Shown: piece by piece, positions 17,163 to 25,711 of the stretch
Numbering within the stretch: position 1 is the first letter of the stretch
Layout of the letters: each line of letters opens with the position of its first letter
Source: JAJDTQ01 sp963422385
GTDB lineage: Bacteria > Desulfobacterota > Binatia > UBA9968 > JAJDTQ01
Direction of reading: 5' to 3'
DNA: 64,000 bases
Assembly: GCA_963422385.1 (NCBI GenBank)
Contig: OY729432.1
Coordinates: 2,914,001-2,978,000, forward strand
Program-made: the position numbers and the translations under genes
The notes under the pieces: model-generated
Seen by the model: the letters and a program-made list of their open reading frames with translations, nothing else
Told to the model about the DNA's origin: nothing
The model's database searches: none

Positions 17163-19106
17163 TCAGTTCCAGCACTCGACGAGAACGGTAAACGCTTTCG
17201 CCAGCACCGCTATGGCGTCCGGCGCGCGTGCACCGTCCGACGGAGCCGTTGCGTAAGCGACCCCTTCGGAGTCGAGAAACGCGCGCGCGGTTCCCGCACT
17301 CACGGCGAAGTTGACGTTCTGCGGGATGTCGCCGGTCGCGCGGGCGATCTTGATGGCGTCGAGTTTTGAGACGACCACACCGACCACGTTGCCGGCGGAG
17401 TCCAGTACGGGACCGCCGCTGTTGCCGGGCTGAACCGGCGCGGTTATCTGGATCAAGCCGCGCTCGTCGCCGGGTCCGGCGAGCGCGGCGACGCTGCCGG
17501 TGCTCACATTCACCCCCGAGGCGAGAACGCCGGGGAGCGGATAGCCCGTCACGACCACGCCTGCGCCCGGCCGAATGCCGCGCCCCTGGCGGAACGCCGC
17601 AGACGGCTCACCCGCCGGTCCTTCGAGCAGGGCGAGATCGGCGGCATCGTCGCGCGCGGCCACAGCGACAGGAACCGCCGGCGGAACGCGCACCTCGGCA
17701 CACTCACGCACGACGTGCGCGTTGGTCAGTATGTGGCCTTCGATGCTGACGCGAAAGCCGGATCCGGTCGATACCCTTTCGAGCGAACGGCGCGCCGGGC
17801 CGGTTTCCATCGCAGCGCGCAAGGCGGCGTCGACGTCGGCGGATAAGATCGCGTTCTCCAGCCGCTCGGACAGGCGTCCGTCCGTCGGCAAACCGGCAGA
17901 TGCCTGGAACGCCCGGATCGCGACCCGGGTCTTCGGGCCGAGAACCCCGTCGGCGGGGCCAGGGGCGTAGCCGAGCCGCGCAAGGGCGCGTTGTATCTCG
18001 GCGATCCGGCTCTGCATGTTGCCGTCGCCGGCCGCAGGCGGTGTCGGAAGAGCCGTGCCCGTCCCGGGCCGCCACTCCCGCGCCAGCCGTTGGGCCCGGA
18101 CAAGCTCCGCCGCTGTCAGGCGCGCCGCAGCAAGATCCCTGCCCCTCACGGCGCCCTCACGGGAGTCCTTCTCCAAGGCGGAGAATCGCGAGGCGGCAAG
18201 GTTGAACCACTTATGCGCCTGAACGAAGTCCCGGGGCACGCCCTCGCCGTTGTAGTACATGGTCCCGAGATTGTACTGGGCGCGGGCGTAGCCCTGCCCG
18301 GCGGCGCGGCGATACCATCTCACGGCCTCGGCATGATCCCGGGGCACGCCCTCGCCGTTGTAGTACATGTACCCGAGATTGTTCTGGGCGTCGGCGTTGC
18401 CCTGCCCGGCGGCGCGGCGGAACCATCTCACGGCCTCGGCATGATCCTGGGGCACGCCCTCGCCGTTGTAGTACATGTACCCGAGATTGTACTGGGCGCG
18501 GGCGTAGCCCTGCCCGGCGGCGCGGCGATACCATCTCACGGTCTCGGCATGATCCCGGGGCACGCCCTCGCCGTTGTAGTACTGGACCCCGAGATTGTAC
18601 TGGGCGCGGGCGTGACCCTGCCCGGCGGCGCGGCGATACCATCTCACGGCCTCGGCATGATCCTGGGGCACGCCCTCGCCGTTGTAGTACATGAGCCCGA
18701 GATTGAACTGGGCGCCGGCGTAGCCCTGCCCGGCGGCGCGGCGGAACCACCTCACGGCCTCGGCATAATCCCGGGGCACGCCCTCGCCGTTGTAGTACAT
18801 GGTCCCGAGATTGTGCTGGGCGTCGGCGTGACCCTGCCCGGCGGCGCGGCGATACCATCTCACGGCCTCGGCATGATCCTGGGGCACGCCCTCGCCATTG
18901 TAGTACATGCGCCCGAGATTGAACTGGGCGCCGGCGTCGCCCTGCCCGGCGGCGCTCCGGAACCCGCGATAGGCCGTGACGTAGTCGCCGCGGTCGTATG
19001 CTGCGACGGCTTCCTCGAAAGTTTGCGCCGCCGCAGAAAACGCACCCGCCATCGCCAGCAGGAGCATCACTGCCGGAGCAGTGAGCCGAAGCGTCCGCTT
19101 CACCAT
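17163..19106 (-). CDS. Secreted Sel1-repeat / peptidoglycan-binding / trypsin-like serine protease
   Basis: A 647-residue protein with an N-terminal signal peptide (positive start, VMLLLAMAGAFSAAAQ). Seven near-identical 36-residue Sel1 (TPR-like) repeats with the core NLGxMYYNGEGVP cover about residues 50-300. A peptidoglycan-binding-1 domain (LARLGYAPGPADGVLGPKTR) follows at about 375-430, then a trypsin-like domain. The catalytic triad is readable as His464 (TNAHVV), Asp490 (AADLALLE) and Ser563 (PGNSGGP). It probably acts in the periplasm at the cell wall, with the Sel1 array as protein-binding scaffold. It is a single gene with no operon partner. The catalytic call is firm; the substrate is unknown. 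Confidence 0.85.
   Translation of the reverse strand: MVKRTLRLTAPAVMLLLAMAGAFSAAAQTFEEAVAAYDRGDYVTAYRGFRSAAGQGDAGAQFNLGRMYYNGEGVPQDHAEAVRWYRRAAGQGHADAQHNLGTMYYNGEGVPRDYAEAVRWFRRAAGQGYAGAQFNLGLMYYNGEGVPQDHAEAVRWYRRAAGQGHARAQYNLGVQYYNGEGVPRDHAETVRWYRRAAGQGYARAQYNLGYMYYNGEGVPQDHAEAVRWFRRAAGQGNADAQNNLGYMYYNGEGVPRDHAEAVRWYRRAAGQGYARAQYNLGTMYYNGEGVPRDFVQAHKWFNLAASRFSALEKDSREGAVRGRDLAAARLTAAELVRAQRLAREWRPGTGTALPTPPAAGDGNMQSRIAEIQRALARLGYAPGPADGVLGPKTRVAIRAFQASAGLPTDGRLSERLENAILSADVDAALRAAMETGPARRSLERVSTGSGFRVSIEGHILTNAHVVRECAEVRVPPAVPVAVAARDDAADLALLEGPAGEPSAAFRQGRGIRPGAGVVVTGYPLPGVLASGVNVSTGSVAALAGPGDERGLIQITAPVQPGNSGGPVLDSAGNVVGVVVSKLDAIKIARATGDIPQNVNFAVSAGTARAFLDSEGVAYATAPSDGARAPDAIAVLAKAFTVLVECWN
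18210..18960 (-). repeat. 108-bp tandem repeats encoding Sel1 units
   Basis: Seven copies of a 108-bp unit lie head to tail inside the protease gene and are almost identical in DNA as well as protein. Differences are concentrated at a few codons (GRM/TMY/LMY/VQY variants, HAD/YAG/HAR variants). The identity at silent positions points to recent expansion or gene conversion, so copy number may vary between strains. Confidence 0.85.
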
Positions 19107-19445
19107 GTCAATCGCTCGTTCTTCCGATCATTTCAAGTGCGGTTCCATCGCGAAGCGAACAACGCGGTCGAGCGAGAAGGCGCGTAGGGGCAGGGCGAAT
19201 TTGTTCTCGGCCGTCCTCAATGGTCGTCGGTCAGTGTAGCTCTTTCTTCGATCGGAAACCACTTCGGGACAAAATTCTCTTGATGTTCATAACATATTAG
19301 CCTTGCCTGCGGCCGGTGCCGCCGCGCCCCTGTGTGCGGCTTCGTTGGCACTCGGTGCGCCCGTCTCCCGGGTTGACCGAGCCGACATTGAAGATGCCCT
19401 TGTTGTGCTGTAGCTTCAGTGAAGATCCATGGAGAGGCTGATACC
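19107..19445. other. Intergenic region, no gene seen
   Basis: About 340 bp upstream of the protease gene and of the truncated amidohydrolase. No convincing frame, hairpin or promoter could be identified. Part of it must carry the promoter for the minus-strand protease gene. Confidence 0.35.
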
Positions 19446-19645
19446 ATGCGCAAGTTTCTCAGATGCGGACACCTTTTCGACGGCATGAGCGACGATCTGA
19501 AGTCCGATCAGACCGTCCTCGTCGAGGATGGTCTGATCGCCCGTGTCGGACCCACGGCAGAGGTGCCGCCGGCCCGTGCCGGCTACCCGGTGATGGACCA
19601 TTCCCGGGGCTGGGTGCTACCTGGGCTGATCGATATCCAGTGCCG
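19446..19645 (+). pseudogene. N-terminal fragment of an imidazolonepropionase-like amidohydrolase
   Basis: From ATG 19446 the frame gives MRKFLRCGHLFDG, a beta-sandwich pattern (VLVEDGLIARVGP) and the hallmark GWVLPGLIDIQ, where intact relatives continue IDxHxH to form the metal site. Homology ends there and the next bases lead into the restriction-modification pair. Only the 5' end of the gene remains, so insertion of the 19706-21563 cassette probably removed the rest. Confidence 0.65.
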
Positions 19646-19705
19646 GCTAACGTTTGTCATGATGATGGCGGCACTATCCGCGCTGGCGGGTTGATCAGGG
19701 ATTGA

Positions 19706-20632
19706 ATGACCTTCATCGTAAGCGAAAGACTGTCGAGCTACCTGGCCGACATCCGACTCGCCGAGTCGATGATTCTCCACGGGGATGCCCAACATGTGCT
19801 CTCGCGTTTGCCCCGCGAATCCGTCCAGTGTGTGGTCACTTCGCCGCCTTACTGGGGTCTCAGGGACTACGACATTGACGATCAGATCGGCCTGGAGCCG
19901 ACGCTCCCTCAGTTCATCAATCGCCTCATCGCCGTTTTCCGGGAAGTCAAGCGGGTTCTGAAGCCGGGCGGGACCTTCTGGTTGAACGTCGGGGACGGTT
20001 ACACGAGTGGAAACAGAACCTGGCGTGCCCCCGACAAGAAGAACCGCGCACGCGCAATGTCCGTACGACCCGAGACTCCGGAAGGTCTCAAGCCAAAGGA
20101 TTTGATCGGGGTTCCCTGGCGTCTGGCACTCGCGCTGCAAGAAGACGGCTGGTATCTGCGCAGCGACATTGTCTGGCACAAGCCCAACGCCATGCCCGAA
20201 AGTGTGAAGGATCGTCCAACACGAGCCCACGAGTACATCTTCCTGTTCACCAGAAGCGAGCGTTACTACTACGACCACGAAGCCATCAAGGAGCCCGGCG
20301 GGAGCAGTGGCCGCAAGCGTAGTCGCCGTTCGGTCTGGGACGTGAACACGGAACCCACCAAGGACGCCCACTTCGCGACGTTTCCGCCCAGACTGATCGA
20401 ACCCTGTATCCTGGCGGGAAGCCGTCCCGGCGACTACGTCTTGGACCCATTCTTCGGCACAGGTACCGTGGGTCTCGTCTGCCAGAAGACCGGCAGAAAA
20501 TACATAGGAATCGAGCTTCATCCCGAGTATGTCGAACTGGCGGCTGGTCGTCTGTCGAAGCACGAACGACAACTGAAGCTCAATCTGGGAGTCAGCGATG
20601 ATCGACCTTCCCGCACCCGAGTTGCAGATTGA
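19706..20632 (+). CDS. Type II DNA methyltransferase, beta class, probably N4-cytosine
   Basis: A 308-residue protein. The catalytic motif IV is TSPPYW (Ser46-Trp50), near the N-terminus, and the SAM-binding motif I is DPFFGTGT (from Asp247), near the C-terminus; this order defines beta-class amino-methyltransferases. An SPPY core favours N4-methylcytosine. Other family segments are LKPGGTFWLNVGD and LIGVPWRLALALQ. Its end overlaps the endonuclease gene by 35 bp. If the nuclease is XcyI-like, the site would be CCCGGG. It methylates host DNA to protect it from the partner enzyme. It lies next to a truncated gene, consistent with acquisition by transfer. Confidence 0.85.
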   Translation: MTFIVSERLSSYLADIRLAESMILHGDAQHVLSRLPRESVQCVVTSPPYWGLRDYDIDDQIGLEPTLPQFINRLIAVFREVKRVLKPGGTFWLNVGDGYTSGNRTWRAPDKKNRARAMSVRPETPEGLKPKDLIGVPWRLALALQEDGWYLRSDIVWHKPNAMPESVKDRPTRAHEYIFLFTRSERYYYDHEAIKEPGGSSGRKRSRRSVWDVNTEPTKDAHFATFPPRLIEPCILAGSRPGDYVLDPFFGTGTVGLVCQKTGRKYIGIELHPEYVELAAGRLSKHERQLKLNLGVSDDRPSRTRVAD

Positions 20633-21563
20633 CTTCTCCAGGTCACTGAAGACGATCAGAAGCCAACTGTTGCAGCAAGCGCTCCTGGCGACTGTACGGA
20701 ACGCATCTCTCCAGGAGATTGACACACAACTCCGCGAGTACGTGAGCGAAGGGGACCTCAAGCGCCTCGCCGCGCATGGTCTTCGAGGTGAGCTTCTGTT
20801 TGCGGTGCCCTGTCTGCTTCGTGCGAACCCTCGGCTTCTCGGCTACTACAGGTTGCTGCTGGGTTTCAGTCAGAAGGCCTTCTACGGCAGCAGCGGTCGT
20901 GCGGGGCTCTTCAAGAGCATGGAAGACAGCGGTACTCTTTCGGCGCGACAGGACGAGTCGTTGCCTGATCTTTGTTCGGGCATGGTTCGTTGTGCTTCCT
21001 GGCTGTTGGCGGCTCTGGACGAGGAAGATATCGAGCCGCAATTTCTCGATGATCTGACGTTGTTGACCCTGGGACCGCAACTGCGGGGAGGGGCGAACGT
21101 CAGAAAGGGCAGCGCGGGGATTGTGGTCGTATTTGACGCCATCCGGGAAGTGGTCAAGGGCAACATCCAAACGCAGAGCAGCAGGCGACTCGACATCAAC
21201 AACGCCTCCGGCCGAAACGTCACTATCCAGTTCGCCGCGGACCCCGACATTGTCATTGTGGAGGAAATGGCTCTCGAGGTGCACCGCAATATCATTGCCA
21301 TAGAGGTCAAGTCGGGCACGGACTTCTCCAACATCCACAACAGGATCGGTGAGGCCGAGAAAAGCCACCAGAAGGCGAGAGAGGCGGGCTTCGTCGAGTG
21401 CTGGACCATCGTCAATGTTGACAGGATCGACCTGGAGATGGCGCGGAGAGAATCTCCGTCAACCAACCGCTTCTATCGCATCTCTGAACTCAAAGTGGCC
21501 GGGGGCGACGAGTTCCGCGACTTTCGTTCCCGTGTCCTGTCTCTGGTCGGAATTCCGGGTTGA
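20598..21563 (+). CDS. Type II restriction endonuclease, XcyI-like
   Basis: A 321-residue protein starting in a 35-bp overlap with the methyltransferase. A PD-(D/E)XK active site is visible: Asp215/Asp217 in ADPDIVIVE and Glu236-Val-Lys238 in IIAIEVKSG. The N-terminal MIDLPAPELQIDFSRSLKTI resembles the XcyI family, which cleaves CCCGGG; that match is from memory and moderate. No frameshift is seen, so the pair could be active. The gene overlap suggests nuclease translation depends on the methyltransferase, a common safeguard. Confidence 0.68.
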   Translation: MIDLPAPELQIDFSRSLKTIRSQLLQQALLATVRNASLQEIDTQLREYVSEGDLKRLAAHGLRGELLFAVPCLLRANPRLLGYYRLLLGFSQKAFYGSSGRAGLFKSMEDSGTLSARQDESLPDLCSGMVRCASWLLAALDEEDIEPQFLDDLTLLTLGPQLRGGANVRKGSAGIVVVFDAIREVVKGNIQTQSSRRLDINNASGRNVTIQFAADPDIVIVEEMALEVHRNIIAIEVKSGTDFSNIHNRIGEAEKSHQKAREAGFVECWTIVNVDRIDLEMARRESPSTNRFYRISELKVAGGDEFRDFRSRVLSLVGIPG

Positions 21564-21620
21564 TCCGGTCTCCCCAATTCCCATGCTTCCCATGTGAATG
21601 GCCTGCCGTGGCGAATCGTC

Positions 21621-21640
21621 ATGCCGGGCTTGACCCGGTA
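21621..21640. repeat. Short palindromic repeat between convergent genes
   Basis: ATGCCGGGCTTGACCCGGTAT-type sequence: arms CCGGG and CCCGG around a 5-base loop. The form matches REP-like palindromes scattered in many proteobacterial genomes. Its place between the convergent endonuclease and MFS genes would suit a bidirectional terminator, but there is no T run. Confidence 0.5.
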
Positions 21641-21688
21641 TCCAGGGGTGGGGCCGAGGGAGTTCCGCTGTCGGCCCGGTCGGCTCGC

Positions 21689-22924
21689 TCACAGGCCGGC
21701 CTTGCGGATCTCTCTCCTGAAGGTCAAGAGCCCCAGGGTGGCGCCGATGCAAACGGCGGCGCCCACGATAAGGGTCAGGGGCGCGCCGATGAAGGCCGCG
21801 ACGAAACCCGATTGCGCCTCCCCGAGGCTCGGCCCGCCCACGCCCAGCATTCGCTGAAAGCTCAGGACGCGGCCTCTCAGGTTGTCGGGAGTGGTGGTCT
21901 GGATGATGACGTTGCAGAGCACCATCTGAAGGGCTTCAAAGAAGCCCAGCAGGAACGCCGCGGCCACGGACAGCAGGAACGAGCCCGACAGCGCCAGCAC
22001 CAGGAGGCAGAAGGCATACGCGAAGATCCCGAATACGACCCACAGCCCCTTGTACTGCAGGTTGCCGAAGGACAGCACCACGGCGACGCTGAGGATGGCG
22101 CCCCCGGCCGCGGCGGAGAGCAGCACGCCGAAGGCTTCGGCGCCGGCGCCAAGGCTGGCCACGAAGATCGGCAGCAAGGCCCGATAGCTTCCGAAGTAGA
22201 CGGCCATGAGCTCCATGCCGAGGAAGGTCCACACCGCAGTTTCCCGGCGAACGAATGCAATGCCCTCCATCAGGCTTCGGAAGGGCGAACCGGAGGCGCT
22301 GGATGTGTCCGACGTGTACTGGACGGCGGTCACTACGAAGGCCGCCGACAGGTACACGGCGCCGTTGAGGGCATAGGTGAACCCCGAGTTGAACCAGCCG
22401 ATGAGGAAACCGGTCAGGACCGGCCCCCAGAGTTGGGACAACTTCCGGCTCATGGCCGTCAGCGAGAGGGCGTTGAGGAGCATTTCCTTCGGCACCAGCC
22501 CCGGCACCATGGCGTTGCGGGAGGGCGCGCCGACGGCGTTCAACGACGCGTTCGCGAACGCCGAAAAGTAGATGTGCCAGACTTCGATCAGGCCCGTAAA
22601 GGCCAGGAATGCCAGCATGCCGTTCACGGCGCCGTTGCACGCCTGCACCAGGATTACGAAGCGGCGGCGGTCGATGCGGTCGGCCAGGACGCCGCCCCCC
22701 AGGGAGAGGACGAAGACGGGAACGCCGCGGGCGAGGCCGGTGAGCCCCAGGTGAAGGGCCGAGCCCGTGAGCTGGTAGATGAGCCACAGCTCCAGGGTCC
22801 GCTGGATGTGAAAGCCGAAGGACGTGGCCAGGATGGCCGACCAGAGCAGGCGGAAGTCGCGATGGACCAGTGCGCCGCGGGTCGGTTTCAGCCTCGCTGT
22901 GAGTCTATTGAGGGCACCGGACAC
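21689..22924 (-). CDS. MFS transporter (MFS_3/EntS-like)
   Basis: A 411-residue inner-membrane protein with 12 predicted helices. It begins with the signature FRLLWSAILATSFG, followed by the loop motif GGGVLADRIDRRRFVI between helices 2 and 3, and has the LRGRVLSFQRM loop in the second half. This pattern is typical of the enterobactin-exporter/multidrug branch of proton-driven major facilitator exporters. It is convergent with the endonuclease gene and lies 42 bp downstream of the ornithine-cyclodeaminase-family gene on the same strand, so the two may be co-transcribed. The substrate is unknown. Confidence 0.82.
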   Translation of the reverse strand: MSGALNRLTARLKPTRGALVHRDFRLLWSAILATSFGFHIQRTLELWLIYQLTGSALHLGLTGLARGVPVFVLSLGGGVLADRIDRRRFVILVQACNGAVNGMLAFLAFTGLIEVWHIYFSAFANASLNAVGAPSRNAMVPGLVPKEMLLNALSLTAMSRKLSQLWGPVLTGFLIGWFNSGFTYALNGAVYLSAAFVVTAVQYTSDTSSASGSPFRSLMEGIAFVRRETAVWTFLGMELMAVYFGSYRALLPIFVASLGAGAEAFGVLLSAAAGGAILSVAVVLSFGNLQYKGLWVVFGIFAYAFCLLVLALSGSFLLSVAAAFLLGFFEALQMVLCNVIIQTTTPDNLRGRVLSFQRMLGVGGPSLGEAQSGFVAAFIGAPLTLIVGAAVCIGATLGLLTFRREIRKAGL

Positions 22925-22966
22925 GAGTACACTGTATCAGGGAAGTCGCGGGCAACGTGTACGGGG

Positions 22967-23944
22967 CTAAACGGGCAGTAGGGTGCCGATCCCCTGTTCC
23001 TCGGCCTTGCGGTGGATGTAGGAGGCGACTGCGGTGTCGTAGATGCCGCAACCGGGATTCAGGTATGCAACGACATCTTCCCCGGACTCTCTGCCTTTCC
23101 TCCTGCCCAAGAGGATATCAGCGATCTCGCAGGAAACGTCGGCTTCGGTGAGTTCGCCGGACGCCAGCAGGGACTCGATGGGGTCGTAGGGGGGCAGGTG
23201 CCCCACGATCTCCTCCTTGACTCCCACGACGATACGGGCCTTCCTGGCCGTCTCGATGTCGATCTCCTCGGGCGTGTTGCAGATCACCGTGCACCCCGGT
23301 TTCAGCCGGGCGCCGCTGAGCACCGGTCCGGTGGTGGTGTTGGTGGCGGCGACCACGACATCCGCGTCCGCCACGGCCGCCTCCGCGTCGTCCCGGGCGC
23401 CGGTCTCGACCTCCAGCTCCTCCTGCATGCGGCGGGCATAGTCCTGACGGTGCTCCGGCGTGGGGCTGAACACCTGGATCCGCTCGATCGACCGCACGGC
23501 GCAAACCGCCCGGGTCCCCCACCGCGCGATCCGACCGGAGCCGATGACGCCGAGCACCCGGGCGTCCTCCAGCGCCAAATGCCTTGCGGCCATGCCGTCG
23601 GGTATGCCGCTCCGCAGGCCGTGAACCATGCGGTCGGAGATGATCGCCTCCGGGTTCATGGTCTCGAAGTCGAACAGGAGCAGGAAGCCGCCGCCGCTGC
23701 CATCGCGCGCCCGTGAACCGCCTACGCGTACGCCGGCTACGGTCCCCGGGAGAATACGCAGGTTCTGCCGCCAGGGACGCCCGGCGCCGCTCCCCGACAC
23801 CGGGGGGTAGACCAGTCTCAGACGAAGGCTGTAGACTCCCTCGCCCGCGGCCACGCGCCGGTGCGCTTCTTCGAAGACATGGATGATCTCGTTGAGATCG
23901 AGGTCGATTCGCAGGGTATCGTCATGGGACAGGTAACGCGGCAT
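22967..23944 (-). CDS. Ornithine cyclodeaminase/mu-crystallin family protein
   Basis: A 325-residue protein with the family's substrate region (YSLRLRLVYPP, FLLLFDFETMNPEAII, DGMAARHLA) and a Rossmann NAD(P) site GVIGSGRIARWG. Later segments DADVVVAATNTTTGPVL and LKPGCTV are also typical. Members are NAD(P)-dependent imine reductases, amino-acid dehydrogenases or cyclodeaminases. It sits 8 bp downstream of an M24-peptidase-like fragment and upstream of the MFS gene. The true substrate cannot be deduced. Confidence 0.8.
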   Translation of the reverse strand: MPRYLSHDDTLRIDLDLNEIIHVFEEAHRRVAAGEGVYSLRLRLVYPPVSGSGAGRPWRQNLRILPGTVAGVRVGGSRARDGSGGGFLLLFDFETMNPEAIISDRMVHGLRSGIPDGMAARHLALEDARVLGVIGSGRIARWGTRAVCAVRSIERIQVFSPTPEHRQDYARRMQEELEVETGARDDAEAAVADADVVVAATNTTTGPVLSGARLKPGCTVICNTPEEIDIETARKARIVVGVKEEIVGHLPPYDPIESLLASGELTEADVSCEIADILLGRRKGRESGEDVVAYLNPGCGIYDTAVASYIHRKAEEQGIGTLLPV

Positions 23945-23951
23945 GGAGTCA

Positions 23952-24359
23952 CTACTTCCTGACCACGTTCCTGATGTACATCCGGTCGTACCGGTCCTCG
24001 GTCTCCGGGTCGTAGTTTCCCGGCGACTGCACCACGAATTTCCCGGACCTGCGCAGCTCGGCGTAGCGTCGCCGCGCCTCGCGAATGTCGTGGGTCCAGT
24101 CCTGCACGTTGGGCCAGCGCGCTGCCGCCGACGTGGCGATGGCCGCGACCTCTCCCTCCGGAGGAAACACTGCGGCGACGTCGGCGTCGCCGCAGTGGGT
24201 CAGGTACCGGGTGTTGGACTGGAAGTCCATGGAGTGGCCCGTGTTCTGCGGCATGATGATCGCGTCCAGTCCCTGTTCGGCCATGCGCGCTCGCACGGCC
24301 TGCCAGCGTCGGTCTCTCTCCGCCAGGGAGAATCTCGGGTAAGGATACAACTCGGCCAT
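23952..24359 (-). pseudogene. M24 peptidase (creatinase-type) N-terminal fragment
   Basis: A 135-residue frame begins with the creatinase N-terminal domain (SLAERDRRWQAVRARMAEQG, NTRYLTHCGD, ARWPNVQDW) but lacks the catalytic pita-bread domain. After residue ~100 it continues with an unrelated ending (FVVQSPGNYDPETEDRYDRM). A deletion probably fused the remnant to the end of another gene. It could still be translated, with the ornithine-cyclodeaminase-family gene starting 8 bp after its end. A second such fragment lies at 27505-27909. Confidence 0.55.
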
Positions 24360-24396
24360 TCAGTGCTCCTGTCGATGCTTGGCGCCCGCCGCGCGG

Positions 24397-24413
24397 GCGG
24401 GCTTGAAACCCGC
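24397..24413. repeat. GCGGG-TTGAAA-CCCGC palindrome (REP-like family, copy 1)
   Basis: GCGGGCTTGAAACCCGC, followed by a TCCTACC tail. The same core GCGGGTTTGAAACCCGC occurs at 29071-29089, and expanded versions occur at 44239-44277 and 45091-45119. All are intergenic. Confidence 0.65.
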
Positions 24414-24422
24414 TCCTACCAG

Positions 24423-24490
24423 TCATCGTGCCTTGCCGACGGCAAGAAAGTCCTGCGCAACTTCTCTTGCGAATTTACGGGACACGACAC
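24423..24490 (-). mobile_element. Half copy of the short MITE family
   Basis: The reverse complement matches the first ~68 bp of the full MITE at 57922-58081 (terminus GTGTCGTGTCCCGTAAATT, then GTTGCGCAGGA and TCGGCAAGG). The other half is missing. Its outer end abuts the IS630 copy at 24493, separated by the TG that serves as that element's target. Confidence 0.75.
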
Positions 24491-24492
24491 TG

Positions 24493-25709
24493 GTAGTCCG
24501 GCAATTCCATACTGATGGGTAAAGGGACTTGAGTTTGATGGGGGCATCCTCGGTGGTGAAGCGCCAATTCATCCGAAGGGTCTCCTGATTGCGCCGGTTC
24601 CGCCATGCCTGGACCTCGCTACGCAGGGCGCCTTGGTCGGGAAGGCGACGGTCCGGGCACTGGCACGCCATGACGCCGATTTCGGCCATGTTCAGCCAAC
24701 TCCCATGCTTGGGGGTGCAGTGAATCTCCAAGCGCTCGGCGATGGGTCGCGCCTCGCGAGGCTCGAAGGCTTGGTACCACGAGGCGGGATGGTGGGTGTT
24801 CAGGTTGTCCATCACCAGCACGATGCGGTCCTTGTCCGGGTAGTCCTCATCGACCCAGGTCTTGATGGCATGCGCCCAATCGACTTTCGTGCGCCGGTCC
24901 GTGACCTCTACGCGCCGCCACCCCTCCAAGGGCGCAAACAGCATGAACAAGTTGCTGACACCCTTGCGTTCGTATTCGTATGCCCGAACTGCGCCGGGCG
25001 TGGCACGCGCGTCTCCTTCACCGGCTGCTTGCTGGTCTCATCCATGCAGACCAACCCTTCGTTCTCCCCATACGAGCGCTGGCAGACTTTCAGCACGTCC
25101 TCCATGGCGCATGCAAAATGGGCATTGCCCTCCGGGGGGAATGCACCAACATTCCTTCACCCACGGCTTGAGCTTTCCAACGCCTTGCGCACCGTCTCGG
25201 TGCTGATCGAGCCGACAATCTCCCGCTCCACCAATCGGTCCGCCAACAGCTTCAGCGTCCAACTCGTCCGCCCTTGCCGCGGCTCGCTGCACGCCATCGC
25301 AATCAAATGCGCCTGCCCTTCGCCATCGAGCTTCTTCGGCCGCCGCCGAAACTGCCTCTTGCGATTCAATGCTCTCTCCACGTATCCCTCCACGCAGCGC
25401 CGCCGCACCCGTTCCACCGTCGCGCACCCCAACTTCAGAGCTTGGGCGATCTCCTCGTCCTTCATCGGCTGGCCCTCTTGTCTCTCATCGCTCATCAGCA
25501 CGATCCGGGCATGGGTCTGCTTCCAGGCCGCGCTGCGTCCTCGCGACACCAGCCCCTTGAGCTCCGCTCGCTCCTGGGGACTCAACCTGACTCGGTACTT
25601 CTTCCCCGGCATGATCATCCTCCCAACCTTCAATCCCATGACCCAAGGATGTCCCAAACAACTTGGAAGCATACATCAAGTACCACTCAATTCAGTGATG
25701 GGGGTCCAC
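24493..25709 (-). mobile_element. IS630-type element (family 1, copy 2) with frameshifted transposase
   Basis: About 1.2 kb between dinucleotides TG (24491-24492) and TA (25710-25711); the ends read GTAGTCCGGC and, on the other strand, GTGGACCCCC. The transposase would start at 25612 (MPGKKYRVRLSPQER). It keeps the HTH, the CMDETS region, the VLVMDNLNTHHPAS block and the HCTPKHGSWLNMAEI block of IS630 DDE enzymes. It is broken by a frame change near 25158, shared with the other copies, and a private deletion near 24985. It lies exactly between a half MITE and a second IS630-type element. Confidence 0.8.
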
Positions 25710-25711
25710 TA

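Noticed and set aside
18210..18960. Regularly spaced repeats resembling an array
   Set aside because: The 108-bp units are continuous coding repeats without spacers; not CRISPR.
17991..19187. A 398-codon plus-strand frame through the Sel1 repeats, with regular VVHxPEIVLGAGVALPGG repeats
   Set aside because: It is the antisense mirror of the 108-bp Sel1 repeats; the minus-strand frame has a signal peptide and a full protease domain.
21560..22981. A 473-codon plus-strand frame opposite the MFS gene
   Set aside because: Low-complexity Gln/Gly/Arg sequence complementary to a convincing 12-helix transporter.
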